Below are positions 1-11,230 of a stretch of 64,000 nt of DNA, piece by piece. Position numbers and translations under genes: made by a program. Numbering within the stretch: the stretch's first letter is position 1; each line of letters opens with the position of its first letter. This DNA comes from Acanthosoma haemorrhoidale (Eukaryota > Arthropoda > Insecta > Hemiptera > Acanthosomatidae): the NCBI GenBank assembly GCA_930367205.1, contig OV884011.1:144271937-144335936 (forward strand), in the 5' to 3' direction. The notes under the pieces are model-generated. The model did no database searches, was not told the origin of the DNA, and worked only from the letters and a program-made list of their open reading frames with translations.

Positions 1-1230
1 TATTTACATATAAATTAGTATTCCCTAGTAATTCAGAAGTTTACAACATGAATCACAGGAATTTTGCGTATTTATGACGTGTTAGTTAAATCATCCATTT
101 TAATTTTTTTTTTAAACTCATTTGTATTCATTGAAAATATCGTTAAGCGTTTTTAAATGAAATCAGTTTCACAGTTTACCTTGAAGTGTAATCAAATGTA
201 TTTTGTTAAAACTTATATCACCAATTGACGCCGAAATAGTATCTAACCACTGAAACTTGAACTTGGACACTGAGAATGAGCTTACGATTGTTCAAGATCT
301 TTTTCCGAACCGTATACATTAGTCACAACTAAATTGTATTAAATTTAAATAATTAGATAAGATCGGCCATGACGACATAGCAGAAATTAGGCGATTCCAA
401 CAGTTAGACACTTTTTTTCTATATCAAACTTAAATAGATTATGAAGCACTATTTTTAAACATTTGACAATTGGTTTGTGATATTAATCAGACTTATTGAT
501 TTCGTGACTAATAATAGTTATATATGTTTATATTCCACTTTCTTTGGTTTTTAATATTACATATTTAGCTTCTATGTTACTTTTTTGTTTTGTTTTTTGG
601 TATTAATTTAGTAGTTTTCGTTTAATGTCATATTGTACAGACTTCTGGTTTCTGAAAATGCTTGTTATTTTCTTTGTGTTTCTTATTTGTGGATCTATCT
701 ATGACTTTATTTACTAAATGGACACTCATTTATTTTATATCATAATAATTATTATTTTTTTTAGGTTTTTACACTTTATTTTACATAGTCTTTTTTTTTA
801 TGGTGCAAAAGTTCTTTTTATTTGCCAGATTTGATTATGTCATCTGAACTTTTGTGGTATTTCTATCATTTTGCCATATCTTTCTATACCAAACCACACT
901 ATGTTCTCTCATTAAGGTTGCCAACAGAAGGTGTGTTTACACAAATAATGAAAAAACGCATTTTCATTTCAATGTAATTCCGGTTATTTCTCTGTGTTAT
1001 GCACTAATAATTCATTTTATTTACAAATTTGTTTAATGTATTACTATCATTAATAAGACAAATAGATATTTATGTATATGTTTTGATAAATTTTTATGTG
1101 ACCAAAAATTTAAAAGAAAATTGAATGTTTACTAAATAAATAGATGGTAATCAAACTTTTTCGAAATTTTAATGAAAAGGAAGAACAAAAATTATTGGCC
1201 GTATGATGATGATTAGTTTTAGACCCAACA
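1..1230. other. AT-rich intergenic DNA, no gene seen
   Basis: The stretch is dominated by A/T with short homopolymers. The longest open frame (854-1036, 60 codons) has no recognisable motif, no splice signals around it and base composition like its surroundings. I see no feature to annotate here. Confidence 0.6.
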
Positions 1231-1596
1231 GTTAAATAATCTTTGTAGAGGAGAGTATTTTAAAAGAAAAGAAAGAAAAGCTTTATTACGAAGTACAAGC
1301 AAAACACTGGTATATACAAATATTAAGAGTTATGATACTACATACTACTGGGCCGGATGTTTATAGACAAGTGTCTGGGAGACAAGTGTGAACAAGTGGG
1401 GACTGGAACTAAAGCTGAGACTTATGTGAATATGAGACGGGTTGTTTCAGGAATTGGGAGGGATGCGGTCACTTACTTAAAAAATAACAAGAAACACCAG
1501 TGACTTCCATGAATTGTCGAGGCAGGTATACACTAGAAGGGGCTTTTACCCTTATATATAATATTATGATTGCAATATTCTTAGCATTATATTACT
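1231..1596 (-). repeat. Dispersed repeat family X, copy 1
   Basis: This block is clearly homologous along its whole length, by eye roughly 85-90%, to 20410-20765, with a few small indels. Both copies begin GTTAAATAATCTTTG and end near TTAGCATTATATnAC, so the ends are weakly inverted (GTTAAATAAT against GTTATATAAT read from the other end). On the minus strand each copy contains an AATAAAGC-type polyadenylation signal near its end, and copy 1 also has a TATATAAG motif near its start. No coding capacity is visible. It could be a MITE-like element, a short LTR or the 3' end of a retroelement; the sequence does not decide between these. Confidence 0.75.
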
Positions 1597-1874
1597 AAAC
1601 GAATAGCTATTTTTAAATTGATTATTGAGTTATTTAATCCTGCGACACTTGCCACAACTGATTCAAAATAAGTACGAATATTTTTAAAAAATTGAAAATT
1701 GCTGATCAGGATTTGATTGACACCCTTGAAACTACTTTTTAGAAGTTTTGTGGCAAAATTTGGCCACTTTTGTGCAGTAATTTCATTATTTCGAGATGAA
1801 ACTCTTATTCCAGAGCATTTGATTAATCTATTTCTTGGAAACCATCCAGGTTGAATCTTGAATACTAACTCCAC
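1587..1874 (-). other. Unassigned open frame of 95 codons
   Basis: The frame starts at GTG rather than ATG and runs into the edge of dispersed repeat X. The translation is basic in its first half and hydrophobic at its end. I recognise no domain. In AT-rich DNA a 95-codon frame is somewhat unusual, but without a start codon, splice sites or homology it may be chance or a transposon remnant. Confidence 0.15.
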
Positions 1875-2828
1875 ATAAATTATAATTCAAATTTAGAAAA
1901 ATAATGTATATGTCCAATAATATTTACTTACGAAAGGAAATATTGCCGCCAACATTTCCTCTAGAACGTTAAATCTCGTCGGGCCGACGTTATTTTTCCT
2001 GATTTCTTTTTATAGTAGTTTTTTTTTTGTTCACCAGCCGAATATTAAATTTGTTTAAGTGGGCAGACTTGGCAATGCCTAAACCAGGCATCATTTCCTG
2101 CTAATTTTTTAAACGGGATCCAATCCTTCTCCGGCTTCATGTAGGAATTTGACTAAGTACCAAATTACTCAGTAAGTCCTTGATGTGGTGCCGTTGAAAA
2201 AAATGAAATATACAACTAGGCATGAGCATTAAATTAGATTTTTGAACAGGAGCCATGATATTTTTGGAGATCGTTCCAGAGTTAAATGGATTAATTCTAT
2301 AAATATAACTACTTGGAATTTTAATGTGTATTTCTAATTACATTTCTATAGAATACTTAACGGTAGGCAACCGTTTATCATTTAACTTCACTTACGTATA
2401 ATTACTTGGTCACTTTGTTTTGCATTTGAGGTAACTGTAATTGTTTTGATCTTAAAGTAATTTTGGTGTTGAGGCTCTTTCCGAAGGAACAACAAAAACT
2501 AATAAATTATTCATTTTTACTTTCCAATTAGTAGTATTTCCCTTAAAAAGCATAGCAAGACTCTTCGTGGTATTTTACTAATTATTATTACGTTATTTTC
2601 AAGAAACAGTAATTATTAAATCCTTGCAGCGTAATACACTTCTATTTCAACATTTTCATGGATCATATCTCTGATCAATGGAAGCAGTTTTAACTCAGAT
2701 AACAAACTGTCCCTATAAGAACAAATGTTATTTATAAACATTATTCCAACCGTTTTCGTAAAACGTCACTTTTAAGTTTAAATTTATTCATTTATATTTA
2801 AGTTTAAATTTTACTGGATCTAACCAGC
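1875..2828. other. Intergenic DNA, nothing recognised
   Basis: AT-rich sequence without a supportable coding frame, RNA gene or repeat copy that I can match elsewhere in the window. Confidence 0.5.
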
Positions 2829-3319
2829 GGTCGGGACGTCACTAGGGGGGTGCCTGGTCACCCTAGCCCTAGTGACAAGTGCGGATTGTTCGAGTTTATA
2901 ACCTAGACAATCGTTTCATGACGGCGTTACTATCTGACTCCATTTTTGATAGGTATGTGCCCCGACAATGTACTATGTTTAAGAGAAGAGGTACAGAGCG
3001 GAAACCAAGCGTCAACGAGTAAAGGTCACGAGAGACTAATTAACAGGGCCAGGAGCCCGACTTAAGCACCCTCTTTACTGGGAGGGCTGCAAGGGCCTAG
3101 GCCGGCGGTTGGTTCCCACGCACGCATGTGGTGAGGAACCGCGACCGCCGCCTGATTACCCGACCATCCCTGGTCCCCTGGAGGCAGAGAGGCTGCAAAA
3201 GGGTTGTTTATGTTATTGCCCTGCGGGTACCCTCACACATAAGGTTAGGTACCTGAGTGACAGCTGATGACACTTCTCGTGTGACTTGCTTGGCCCCCGT
3301 CTTTTATTGCTCAACACAT
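2829..3319 (-). repeat. Diverged LTR-like fragment, related to the solo LTR at 41966
   Basis: From 2829 to about 3000 the sequence follows the left part of the solo LTR at 41966-42107: a GTCGGGACGTCAC start, a GGTGCC block, GTTTATAACCT, CAATCGTTTCATGACGG and GTGCCCCGACA in the same order. From about 3001 to 3319 it is GC-rich but unlike that LTR, ending near CTCAACA, which on the minus strand reads TGTTGAG. I infer a diverged subfamily LTR or a recombinant. No matching target duplication was found, so the right boundary is approximate. Confidence 0.55.
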
Positions 3320-3592
3320 TTACAACGATTTATATTTGTTCATGTTATTTACATTTGTCTATAATACATTTAGTTCATGTTATTTTACTTTTGCTTACAA
3401 TATATATGCAATAGAGTATAGGGTGATTTTTCTTATGTAGTTAGCGGTTGCTACACCAGCTTTCTCAACTCTTTTTTTCTTAATTTAATTGTTTCTATAA
3501 TTTTCGTCAGGAAATCAAATAAATTCCGGACAGCCTTCAATATTTGTTAAGAGGTTCCCTTAAGGAGTTTTAACTATATTTAATGTATTGAA

Positions 3593-3814
3593 TTAAGTTT
3601 TTCTCGATGCATGGTCAATTATGTCAATTATACATTTGTCACATAACGTCCAGAGCTGCATACATTTTTCACACAATGAAACTTCCAGGCCTCTTATTAT
3701 GTGCCAATGTGTACGCTGATAACTACCTCTCATGATTACTTTTGTGGCTATATGCAAACCTATATTTGGTTCAGTTTTTAACAGATTATTCTCCATGATT
3801 TTATTAAACTTCAT
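3593..3814 (-). other. Unassigned 73-codon ORF with paired CxxC motifs
   Basis: The frame starts with ATG. Its C-terminal half carries CEKC and CDKC separated by six residues, a spacing that could bind a metal in a small zinc-ribbon-like fold. There is no GC enrichment, no recognisable family and no context, so chance is a strong alternative. Confidence 0.15.
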
Positions 3815-5705
3815 GGAGGTTAATCGCGTGTTTACTTGCTATTTTCAGTTCTGTGAAAAGGCCTTTTGTTAATAATTAGTAAGAAGTTTATTACCACGTA
3901 TATATATAAATATACTAAACAATCATAAATTTGGTGCCTAACGGATGAAACATGTCAAATTAACTTCATGAATGAGTTTCGCCATTTTTTTAATTTTTAT
4001 GTTCTAGTTTTTTACAGCAATTATAAACTATTTTAAATATACATTATCAACATACAAAATACAGTAAGGGAAGAATCAGTGATAACAAAATCTCAATGGA
4101 CGTGAGTTTCTTAAAAAGCTGATAATTTTGGAAAAAATACTTACTTTATATACTTAAAAAAAATTCCTTATTTTATTTTTAAAACATGTAAAAGTCATTA
4201 CCATTTCGGTCATTACTTAATATCGCCTTTTCTGAAAATAAAAATACAAACAATTTTAACATTAGTATAACAGACTATTTTTTTTATCATAATCTTTATT
4301 ATCTAGTTTTATTTTATCTTTATTATAATTGTGTAAATAATAATGTATACTCGTATATACAAAATTTCCTCACAAATGTTGATTTTTTTAATTATTTATG
4401 TGGTACCATAGTACTTTACCATGCTTACTTAGCCATGGGAAGCAATCATAATTGGTTATGTAAATGCTTCTGGGATAGGTCATGACAAACGTTAGTTAAA
4501 CGGGCTTGACTTTTTAACGTTCAATCATTTTTCGCACAGTACTCGTTAATTAATTTTGACTAAAACCTTATCATAATATTTCAAGATGTTACTTCAAAAT
4601 TGATCGAAATTTGTTACCGACGTTATCATTGTAGATATTACAGACAGATTGTAGATTGTAGAATATTTTTTAAACATGGCTTTAATGAGCTAAATTTGTC
4701 TTTTAGAGGAGCTATTTCCATATTATCCCCCCCCCTTGTCACTCGGTCCTTACATTCGACCGAACAGAGCTGAAATTACATCTGGCAATGTTTTTTTCGT
4801 GCACATTGAAAAAAAAAAAAAACATCATGAAATCCCAAGCTTAATGGATTCCCTCTTAGAGGCAACTAAAATAACATAGCTATTCCCAGTCAACCTTTTT
4901 ACTTTTATTCCGTCGTCGAGTAAATTTGTAATTTATTCGTTAAGGTTTTGTATATTTTAAGATCAATTTATATCCGCTATTACTTCACTTATATTTATTT
5001 GTTTTGTAAAACCAACTTGTGCCAAGTTCAATTGATTCTTCAAAAATCCTTTAAGCTAGCTTACCCAGTGTAGAAGTTTAGTATAAACAATTCGTGAATT
5101 TATACAGGGTTCGTTAATTGTGATATTGAGAAAAGTACGCGTTTATTAGAAGTCCGGCAAAGGACGGTATTTGGAGTACCGTATACTCATGTGTGGGTTG
5201 ATGTTTCATTATTAAACTGAATTGTCTCAAAAAATATTGACCCTTTCTATTGTCAATACCTACATCTGCAGAGTAATGAGAAAATACTATTTTTTTTGTC
5301 TGTTGGCCTAGATGTATAAATATTCTACGATTCCATAAAAAGAATACAACTTCCCTGCAATTTTGAAAAATTAATCAACAGAGACTTGTTTAGGGGTGAA
5401 TGTTTCGTGTAGTAAACGGTTATGTGACGCAAAATAAAATCCACGTGAAAACTGTGGACCATCATTTTTTTTAACTGACTCAGGTAGCTAACTGATTCAA
5501 TGTAGCTATAGCTATAGCTAGAATACTACTTCAAATGCAGCTTTAAGAACTGTAACGATTAATAAAATTATTGTAATTATAATCCACTTAAGTCCCATCT
5601 CATAATAGCCATTATTAATTAGACCAGGAACGTTAATTTAATTGAAGTTGGTTTTATTTTTAGCGCCTTTGAGTCATTAAGTTAAGTTCCGTGCAAATTT
5701 TTATA

Positions 5706-5728
5706 GCATATATATATATATATATATC
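5706..5728. repeat. (TA)n microsatellite at LINE A 3' end
   Basis: Uninterrupted TA dinucleotides lie just beyond the 3' end of the minus-strand LINE at 5735. A shorter TATATATA run also borders the 3' end of the copy at 33016, so the microsatellite probably derives from the element tail or its preferred target. Confidence 0.7.
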
Positions 5729-5795
5729 AACTTTTTTAAGATGAAATTAAATAGGCAATAAGTAATTAAAATAAATGTTCTCATTCATGCCATAT

Positions 5796-6062
5796 TTACA
5801 ATTCATCATTCACTCGCTCATTCATACAATATTTACAAACAGCCGAGAGGCCCCCCAAGTCGAAATGGTTGTCACCTCCCTCACGTGCGAAGGAGGAAGC
5901 GGAGTCTTGGGAAGTCCCCCACGCTCCTACGTCAGCCGCGTCACTGGATAAGAGCCAGCGGAGGCTGACCAAGAGCACGAGAGCCACAGACGCCAGGACA
6001 TGATTGGAGAAACTAGCCATTGCCTGGACTCCTCCCACTGTCATGCATTTATAGCAGGTCAC
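5796..6062 (-). other. Open frame in LINE A 3' region, partly conserved between copies
   Basis: In this copy 88 codons are open, with a hydrophobic stretch that resembles a signal peptide followed by an acidic, serine-rich part and a CKYC end. The same C-terminal frame, ending NERVNDEL and a stop, is open in the copy at 52464-52655, and it is open for most of its length in the copy at 33086-33320. However the hydrophobic part is joined in frame to an upstream ATG only here, by loss of one A relative to the other copies. It is probably 3' UTR that happens to stay open; a small third ORF is the alternative. Confidence 0.3.
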
Positions 6063-8672
6063 AAGTCCACTGTTGCTTTAGTCTCCGAGGGGATTAGGGT
6101 GGTTGGATGGGTTGCTATGGAATTTCATGAATTTGGAAGGGATGAGTTCAAGAATGTAGGGTATATTCAGATCATTATTAAGGGTTTTGTTGCTGACGTA
6201 ATAAGGGGTATTTACTATTGTTCTCAGGACTTTTGATTGAAAGGATTAGATGCGCTTGATGTTTGACATTTTGATTTCCCCCTTAGCTCTATTGCATATG
6301 TCCAGATTGGCTTAGGTATAACTTCGTAAATAAGTAGTTTATTTTTTATTGGGAGATGGGATGTCCTTCGAAGAAGTCTGTACAGTTGTCCAAAGCTTCT
6401 GTTTAGTTCTGGTCTTTTTAGCCTCGTGTGTGGGTTCCATGTCAGTCTTTTGTCGAGATGGAAGCCTAAATACCTTACTGTCTCAGACTCAGGGAGAGGA
6501 ATCGAATTTAAAAAGACTAGCGGACAGGACTTGCTGCATAGAGTAAAGGTTATGTGGGAACATTTTGCTTCATTGACCTTGATTCACCATTGGTTGCACC
6601 AATACTCAATCTCATCAAGGTGTTTTTGAAAGTTTTGGGATGCTGTATCAGGGTCTGAATGGGATGACAGGACTGCAGTGCCAAGAAGGTATTGGTGGTG
6701 GAAGGGACATCAGCGGTGTATAGGTTACAGAGGATGTGACCCAGTACACCGCCCTGTGGAACTCCTGCTTTTATGGGACAGTAGTTAGAATATTCTAAAC
6801 CACAGTGGACTTGGAAGAAGCGGTTTGAAAGGTAGGACTTTAGGATTAGGGAAAGGGTCTGTGGTAAATATGTTTTGAGCTTGTAAAGCAAACCTCCGTG
6901 CCAAACCCTAACAAAAGCTTGAGCTATATCAAGAAATGAAGCAGTGCAATACTGTTTGGATTCAAGGGCTGAGAAAATGATATCAACAACGCGAAGGTCT
7001 TGTTGAGTAGTAGAATGTCGTTGGCGGAAACCAAACTGGTGTGTGGGAAAAAGGTTTTTGAATTCAACAATTGGAAGTAGACGTTTTAGTAGGAGTTTCT
7101 CAAATATTTTTGAGAGGATAAGGAGACGGCTAATTGGACGGTAAGATGAGGCGTCATTGGGTGGTTTTCCGGGTTTAGCGAATAGGACAACAATGGAATG
7201 TTTCCAGAGGAGTGCGACGTTCGGATAATGCAATTATAGATGTAGGTTAGGAATATTATGGCTTTAGGAGGAAGTTGTTTGAGATTTTAAGGAGTAAGAA
7301 GATCACATCCAGGGAATTTTCGGTAGGGTAAGTTTTTCAGAAGGTATTTGACCTCAGAGGGATTAACGGCTTTTGGTGGAAGTGAGAGAGGTATAGGTGA
7401 AGTGAGGAAATCTTCAACAGTTGTACTATGAGTATGGTTTTGATGGAAAACGTTAGGTGTGAAAGTATGGGTAAGATGCAGTGAGAATTCCTCCACCCTC
7501 TCGCCCTCCGAAGCCGCCCAAGACCCACCATCACGGTGTAGTGGGTGTGTAACAGGATGATATTTTAGAATTTTCTTAGTTACATTCCACAAGGAGTGGT
7601 CCCTGGTAGACAGAGAGAAGATATAGGAATTAAAAGAATCGGAACGGAAGGACGCCAATTGCCGCTTTACCAATCTGCAGTACTGATTGTATGATCGGCG
7701 ATCAACAGGATATTGGGATCTTAGCCACACTGTTCTGGAGCGGCGTTTGGATTGGATTAGGTCTTTGAGATGCTGAGGTAAACGATTTTAATTGTGAGTT
7801 TTTGGATGACGGTGGGGCGACGATGCCTCCCAAACCGACCTCTGGACCAGAGTAGTGAAAGAATGCACTGCATCGTCTAGGTCTTGGGATGTTTTCATGG
7901 ACACTTTGAGGTCTAAGGAACCTGTAAGAAGCTGACGGAAGTAGTCCCAATCGAATGGGCTCTTAATAAATGAAGGAGGAGGCAGTTTGTGAATTGGTCT
8001 TAGGGAAATGGTTAATAATAAAGGGCTATGATCGGAGGAGAGGTCATCGAGGCGCGTGAGTGAATAGTTTAGTGTTCCTAAACTATTTTAGAAGAAGAAG
8101 TCTAGGAGATCTGGATTTCGGTTAAGATCTGATGGCCAATAGGTAGCTGTGTCAAGAGAGATCGTGGAGCAATGTTTCCGTGTGAGTGCAGACAGCAAAG
8201 CACGTTCGCGTGTATTCGTGGATCTTGACCCCCAGTGTTGGTGCTTCGCATTAAAGTCCCCACCCAGAAGGAAACAATGTCCGATGGAGTCTAGAAAGGA
8301 GATGAATTGGGAATCAGAAATGGATTTATTGGGAGGGCAGTACACTGATGCTAGAGTAAGCGGAAAAGTGTAGTTGCTGATTGACACTGCAGTGGATTGA
8401 AGGAAATCATGTGCTACAAAAGGAACTATGTGATAAGAAATGGAGTTATGGACAATGACAGAGGTGCCTGCATGTGCTCTTCCATCTGGGTGATCAGTTC
8501 GATAAGTCTGGTACTGTCGAACTGTAAAAGGTCGCTTATTCGTAAGTCTTGTTTTAGTAATGGGAGCTACGTGGATAAGCTTGTCATGAAGTATGGCTGT
8601 CAGTTCGTTAGTGTGGGTGCGAACACCATTTACATTCCAAATGAGAATAATTAAGGAGTCGGAAGGATCCAC
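6049..8672 (-). pseudogene. LINE A ORF2 pseudogene: endonuclease and reverse transcriptase
   Basis: The endonuclease spans about 8672-8088: an IWNVNG start, YCPPN and GGDFNAKH are recognisable, but the usual metal-binding glutamate of the (I)TETH motif reads ITKTR. A stop follows DLLDFF. The linker (7730-7287) reaches FPGCDLLTP. The RT (about 7233-6550) has YRPIS, QFGFR, FLDIAQAF and AGVPQGG in order. A short deletion at about 6675 then removes the FADD catalytic motif and shifts the frame; the downstream TAVLSSHSDPDT-type sequence resumes in another frame. The thumb and C-terminal region (YLGFHLDKRLTWNPHT, LLIYEV, PKPIWTY) continues to a stop near 6049. Several other frameshifts occur between 8088 and 7230. 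The start codon at 8672 is GTG, probably a decayed ATG. Confidence 0.88.
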
Positions 8673-8673
8673 T

Positions 8674-9967
8674 TATGGATATTGTTTAACGGGGATAATG
8701 TAGGAGACAAGATTTGTAAGAAGGGAAATGAGAGGGGTAATTAGGGTTCTGAACTCTGTAAGGAATGAGATAATAGGCTGGTGAGATCCGAAGAGCTTGA
8801 GGGTGGAGGAATATGCGAGATGTGTGGATGAGGATGGGATTGAGCTTGAGGGTTAACGGGATGATTGGAATGCTGGGAAAGATAATCTTGTGGACAGGGA
8901 GTGGGCGGTGCCTGTGACTACTCTCTGTTACGAACGGCATCGGCAAAAGAGACAGAAAACCTCAAATTTCTAGCAGGACCGCTTCTTGTTGCTAGTTTTT
9001 CCTCTTCTGGCTGACGACGTTGTTCTGTCCTGGACTTCAGCGTTCTGTAAGCCTCGCAGCCCTTGTAGTTGGCCGGATGTCCTTGCTGGCAAAGCACTCA
9101 TACCGCAGGTGATTTCAGGGGCTTTTTGCACAATTCGCTTTTGTGCTGCCCACTGCACTTTACACACCTGGGAGGGTAGTGGCAGTAAGATTTTGTGTGC
9201 CCATATGCCTGACAGTTATAGCACTGGACGATATCGCGTTTTCGATACGGTTTTTCAACTTGTACTCTTATGTAGTACAGTTTGTTAGGTCGTAAATCTT
9301 CTCCACTCCAGGTGTTCGCTCGAGATCGACAAAGAACAGTAGTAATGCCGTTTTTATTGTTTCATCTTGTTGCTTATCCTCACACAACACGTTTGTTATT
9401 TGGTGAACTTTGTATCCGAGAGCTGAGAGTTCTTCTTCTATTTCGTCAGCTGGTATGGTTGGGTGCAAATTTCTGATCACCACTCGGAGCGATCGTTCCT
9501 GCTTTAATTGGTAGGTATGGAAATCTGCCTTAGTTTCTCCTAAGTATTCAACTATTTCTCGGTATGTGTTGGGAGTGTCCGGAGAAACGTTTGTGTCCCG
9601 GGACCGAAGACACGTGTATTTGCCTGTACCTACAATTTTATTCGATTGGGTACATATTAATTTAAAGTTAATAATATTACACACGAATATAGCAGGTGGC
9701 TTGGGCTGTGTGGGTGTTTTGTTGACGTCCATTTCATCAGTTTGAATATTTTTCAACGCCTCAAAGGTGATAGGCGTGAAGAAAGGGGAAACTTCGACGG
9801 TGTCTTCTTTAGATGTGCTGGCCTGTGGAGGTATCTCTTCCATGGAACTAGCTGCAGAGGAGGTTATTTGTACGTTCCTATTTGAACGTATCGGTTTCCG
9901 CTTTACAGGCGATGGTGTCGGGGTTGGATCTTGTGACCTAGATCTTTTTTTTTTTATTTTGTGACAT
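8674..9967 (-). pseudogene. LINE A ORF1 (gag-like) pseudogene
   Basis: The likely start is the ATG at 9967; an A11 run soon after it shifts the frame, so the longest intact piece begins at 9843. Residues RSLRVVIRNLHPTIPADEIE followed by LGYKVHQITNV match the Jockey ORF1 pre-zinc-knuckle (PRE_C2HC) region. A frameshift near 9270 is followed by zinc knuckles CYNCQAYGHTKSYC and CVKCSGQHKSELC, then a stop before the third knuckle (LCQQGHPANYKGC). The tail runs through further stops to a hydrophobic end (LITPLISLLTNLVSYIIP) just before ORF2. The product would bind element RNA in a ribonucleoprotein; this copy cannot make it. Confidence 0.85.
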
Positions 9968-9968
9968 T

Positions 9969-10004
9969 AGTTGTTGATAAAATCTTATTTTATCATAACA
10001 ACGG
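9969..10004. repeat. Imperfect palindrome upstream of LINE A ORF1
   Basis: GTTGTTGATAAAAT is followed three bases later by ATTTTATCATAACAAC, giving 14 paired bases with a two-base bulge. It lies in what would be the LINE 5' UTR or at its junction with the tRNA-like element next to it. Confidence 0.6.
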
Positions 10005-10140
10005 TTTTTGTTAGTAAAATAAATACCGGTGGGATCCGATCTCACAACTTCAAGTGGTGAGACACCTGGTCTTGGCTCTGAGCCACCAGACCGTCTGGCT
10101 CAGAGAGCCTATTACACTATCTCCGATCCGTGAACGACTA
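10005..10140 (-). mobile_element. Possible tRNA-related SINE-like element
   Basis: On the minus strand a GC-rich block contains TGGTGGCTCAGAGCCA, resembling a pol III A box, and about 30 bases later GAGATCGGATCCC, resembling a B box. It also contains strong self-complementarity (CTCTGAGCC with GGCTCAGAG). It sits just upstream of LINE A. It may be a SINE, part of the LINE 5' UTR, or an unrelated hairpin; no second copy was found in the window. Confidence 0.3.
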
Positions 10141-10748
10141 AAGGTATAGCGTCCAAAATGGCTAAAATGGCCAAAATAGTGGCCAAAATTTTTGTAAAAA
10201 AAATTATTCTAATGTTTTGTAGATAGTATTTTTTTGTAGATATACTAATGTTAGTACTAGCTAAGAAGAATCAATAGATTATTTATATGAGCTTTTCACG
10301 TAAATTCCCGATGACGATCTAAAACAGTTACATATTTCTGAAGATATATTAATAGGAGGTAGGCTAACAATCCCAGTGTATGCTGGTAGCAATACATAAT
10401 AATTTCCAAACCAGAGGCTGGAGGAATGGAATTTTTCTTACAAGGGGTGAATTGATAATAATAATAAGGTTGAGCTCTTATATTTATCTCGGCAAAAACA
10501 GAATTTCCCTACTCCTCAACTAATAGGAAACAACTTCAAAACTATTTTCCCTTCAGAAACTTTGTAATTAGCCAAACCCGTGATACTCTTGTAATGAGAT
10601 TCTGCTTTCGAAACTAAATTTACAGATTCTGCTCCCCTAGAGAATATTTAATAATTATATTATAAGAGTGCTTATTTTACACAAGTTATATAATATATAT
10701 TATTAATTATTAATTAATATATATATATAAACTATTGCATATCCCATA

Positions 10749-10760
10749 GGGGGGGGGGGG
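10749..10760. repeat. G12 homopolymer
   Basis: Twelve consecutive G in a strongly AT-rich context. Three other 12-base G or C runs occur in the window (41034, 49187, 58354). Confidence 0.9.
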
Positions 10761-10945
10761 CTTGTATGCATAACACGTTTAGTTACGGCGTAAAAGGAGG
10801 ACTAAGATCTCCATTTGGATAAAGTAATAAATTAAAAAAGTAATTGATTTTAATTGCGTAGAATTTTCGAAAAGTTAGCTTAATTAAATCGTTACCCTCT
10901 GATGCAATACAGCAGGAAAATACCAGACAGGAGTCACAAATACGT

Positions 10946-11230
10946 TTATAAATAAGATAAATACCATAAAATTAATGATATAAAACGAATTGTTCTACAC
11001 TTCCAGAACAAAGGAAAAGGTAAATGCTTTAATTTTGAATGAAGGGATAAAGATTTTTCTTTATAAGAACAATGTAAGATATTATTATTGGCAACTAGCA
11101 TAAATGAGTGAATTGATTCATGGTTGCGACTTCTGCTTGAATATTGAGCATCTTCAGTATCCATCCATTTATCTATGTCCTCGGCCAGATGGCCTGCTCT
11201 TATTCTTCTTTGTGCGCTCGTATTAACCAT
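10946..11230 (-). other. Unassigned 94-codon ORF
   Basis: The frame starts with ATG. The first fifty residues are polar and charged (LAEDIDKWMDTEDAQ), the rest basic and hydrophobic. I do not recognise a family. It could be the N-terminal part of a transposon protein or chance. Confidence 0.2.

Larger units (their letters stand above)
3320..5734. other. Intergenic AT-rich DNA with small simple repeats
   Basis: No gene is supported. The block holds a C9 homopolymer at 4727-4735 and a perfect (TAGCTA)3 tandem at 5503-5520. A 73-codon minus-strand frame is listed separately. Confidence 0.5.
5735..9967 (-). mobile_element. Jockey-clade non-LTR retrotransposon (LINE family A), near full length, inactive
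   Basis: Read on the minus strand the order is ORF1 (nucleic-acid-binding, with zinc knuckles), ORF2 (endonuclease then reverse transcriptase) and a GC-richer 3' region ending near 5735. ORF1 and ORF2 abut closely near 8672, as in Jockey elements. Both ORFs are broken by frameshifts and stops, and the reverse-transcriptase catalytic aspartate motif is deleted. Three shorter copies of the same 3' end occur at 33016-33573, 36815-37124 and 52035-52738, which supports the boundaries. The clade assignment comes from the PRE_C2HC-like ORF1 region plus CCHC knuckles and from the RT motifs. Confidence 0.9.

Noticed and set aside
8149..8654. Plus-strand ORFs across the LINE as separate genes
   Set aside because: They are antisense shadows of the LINE ORF2 endonuclease.
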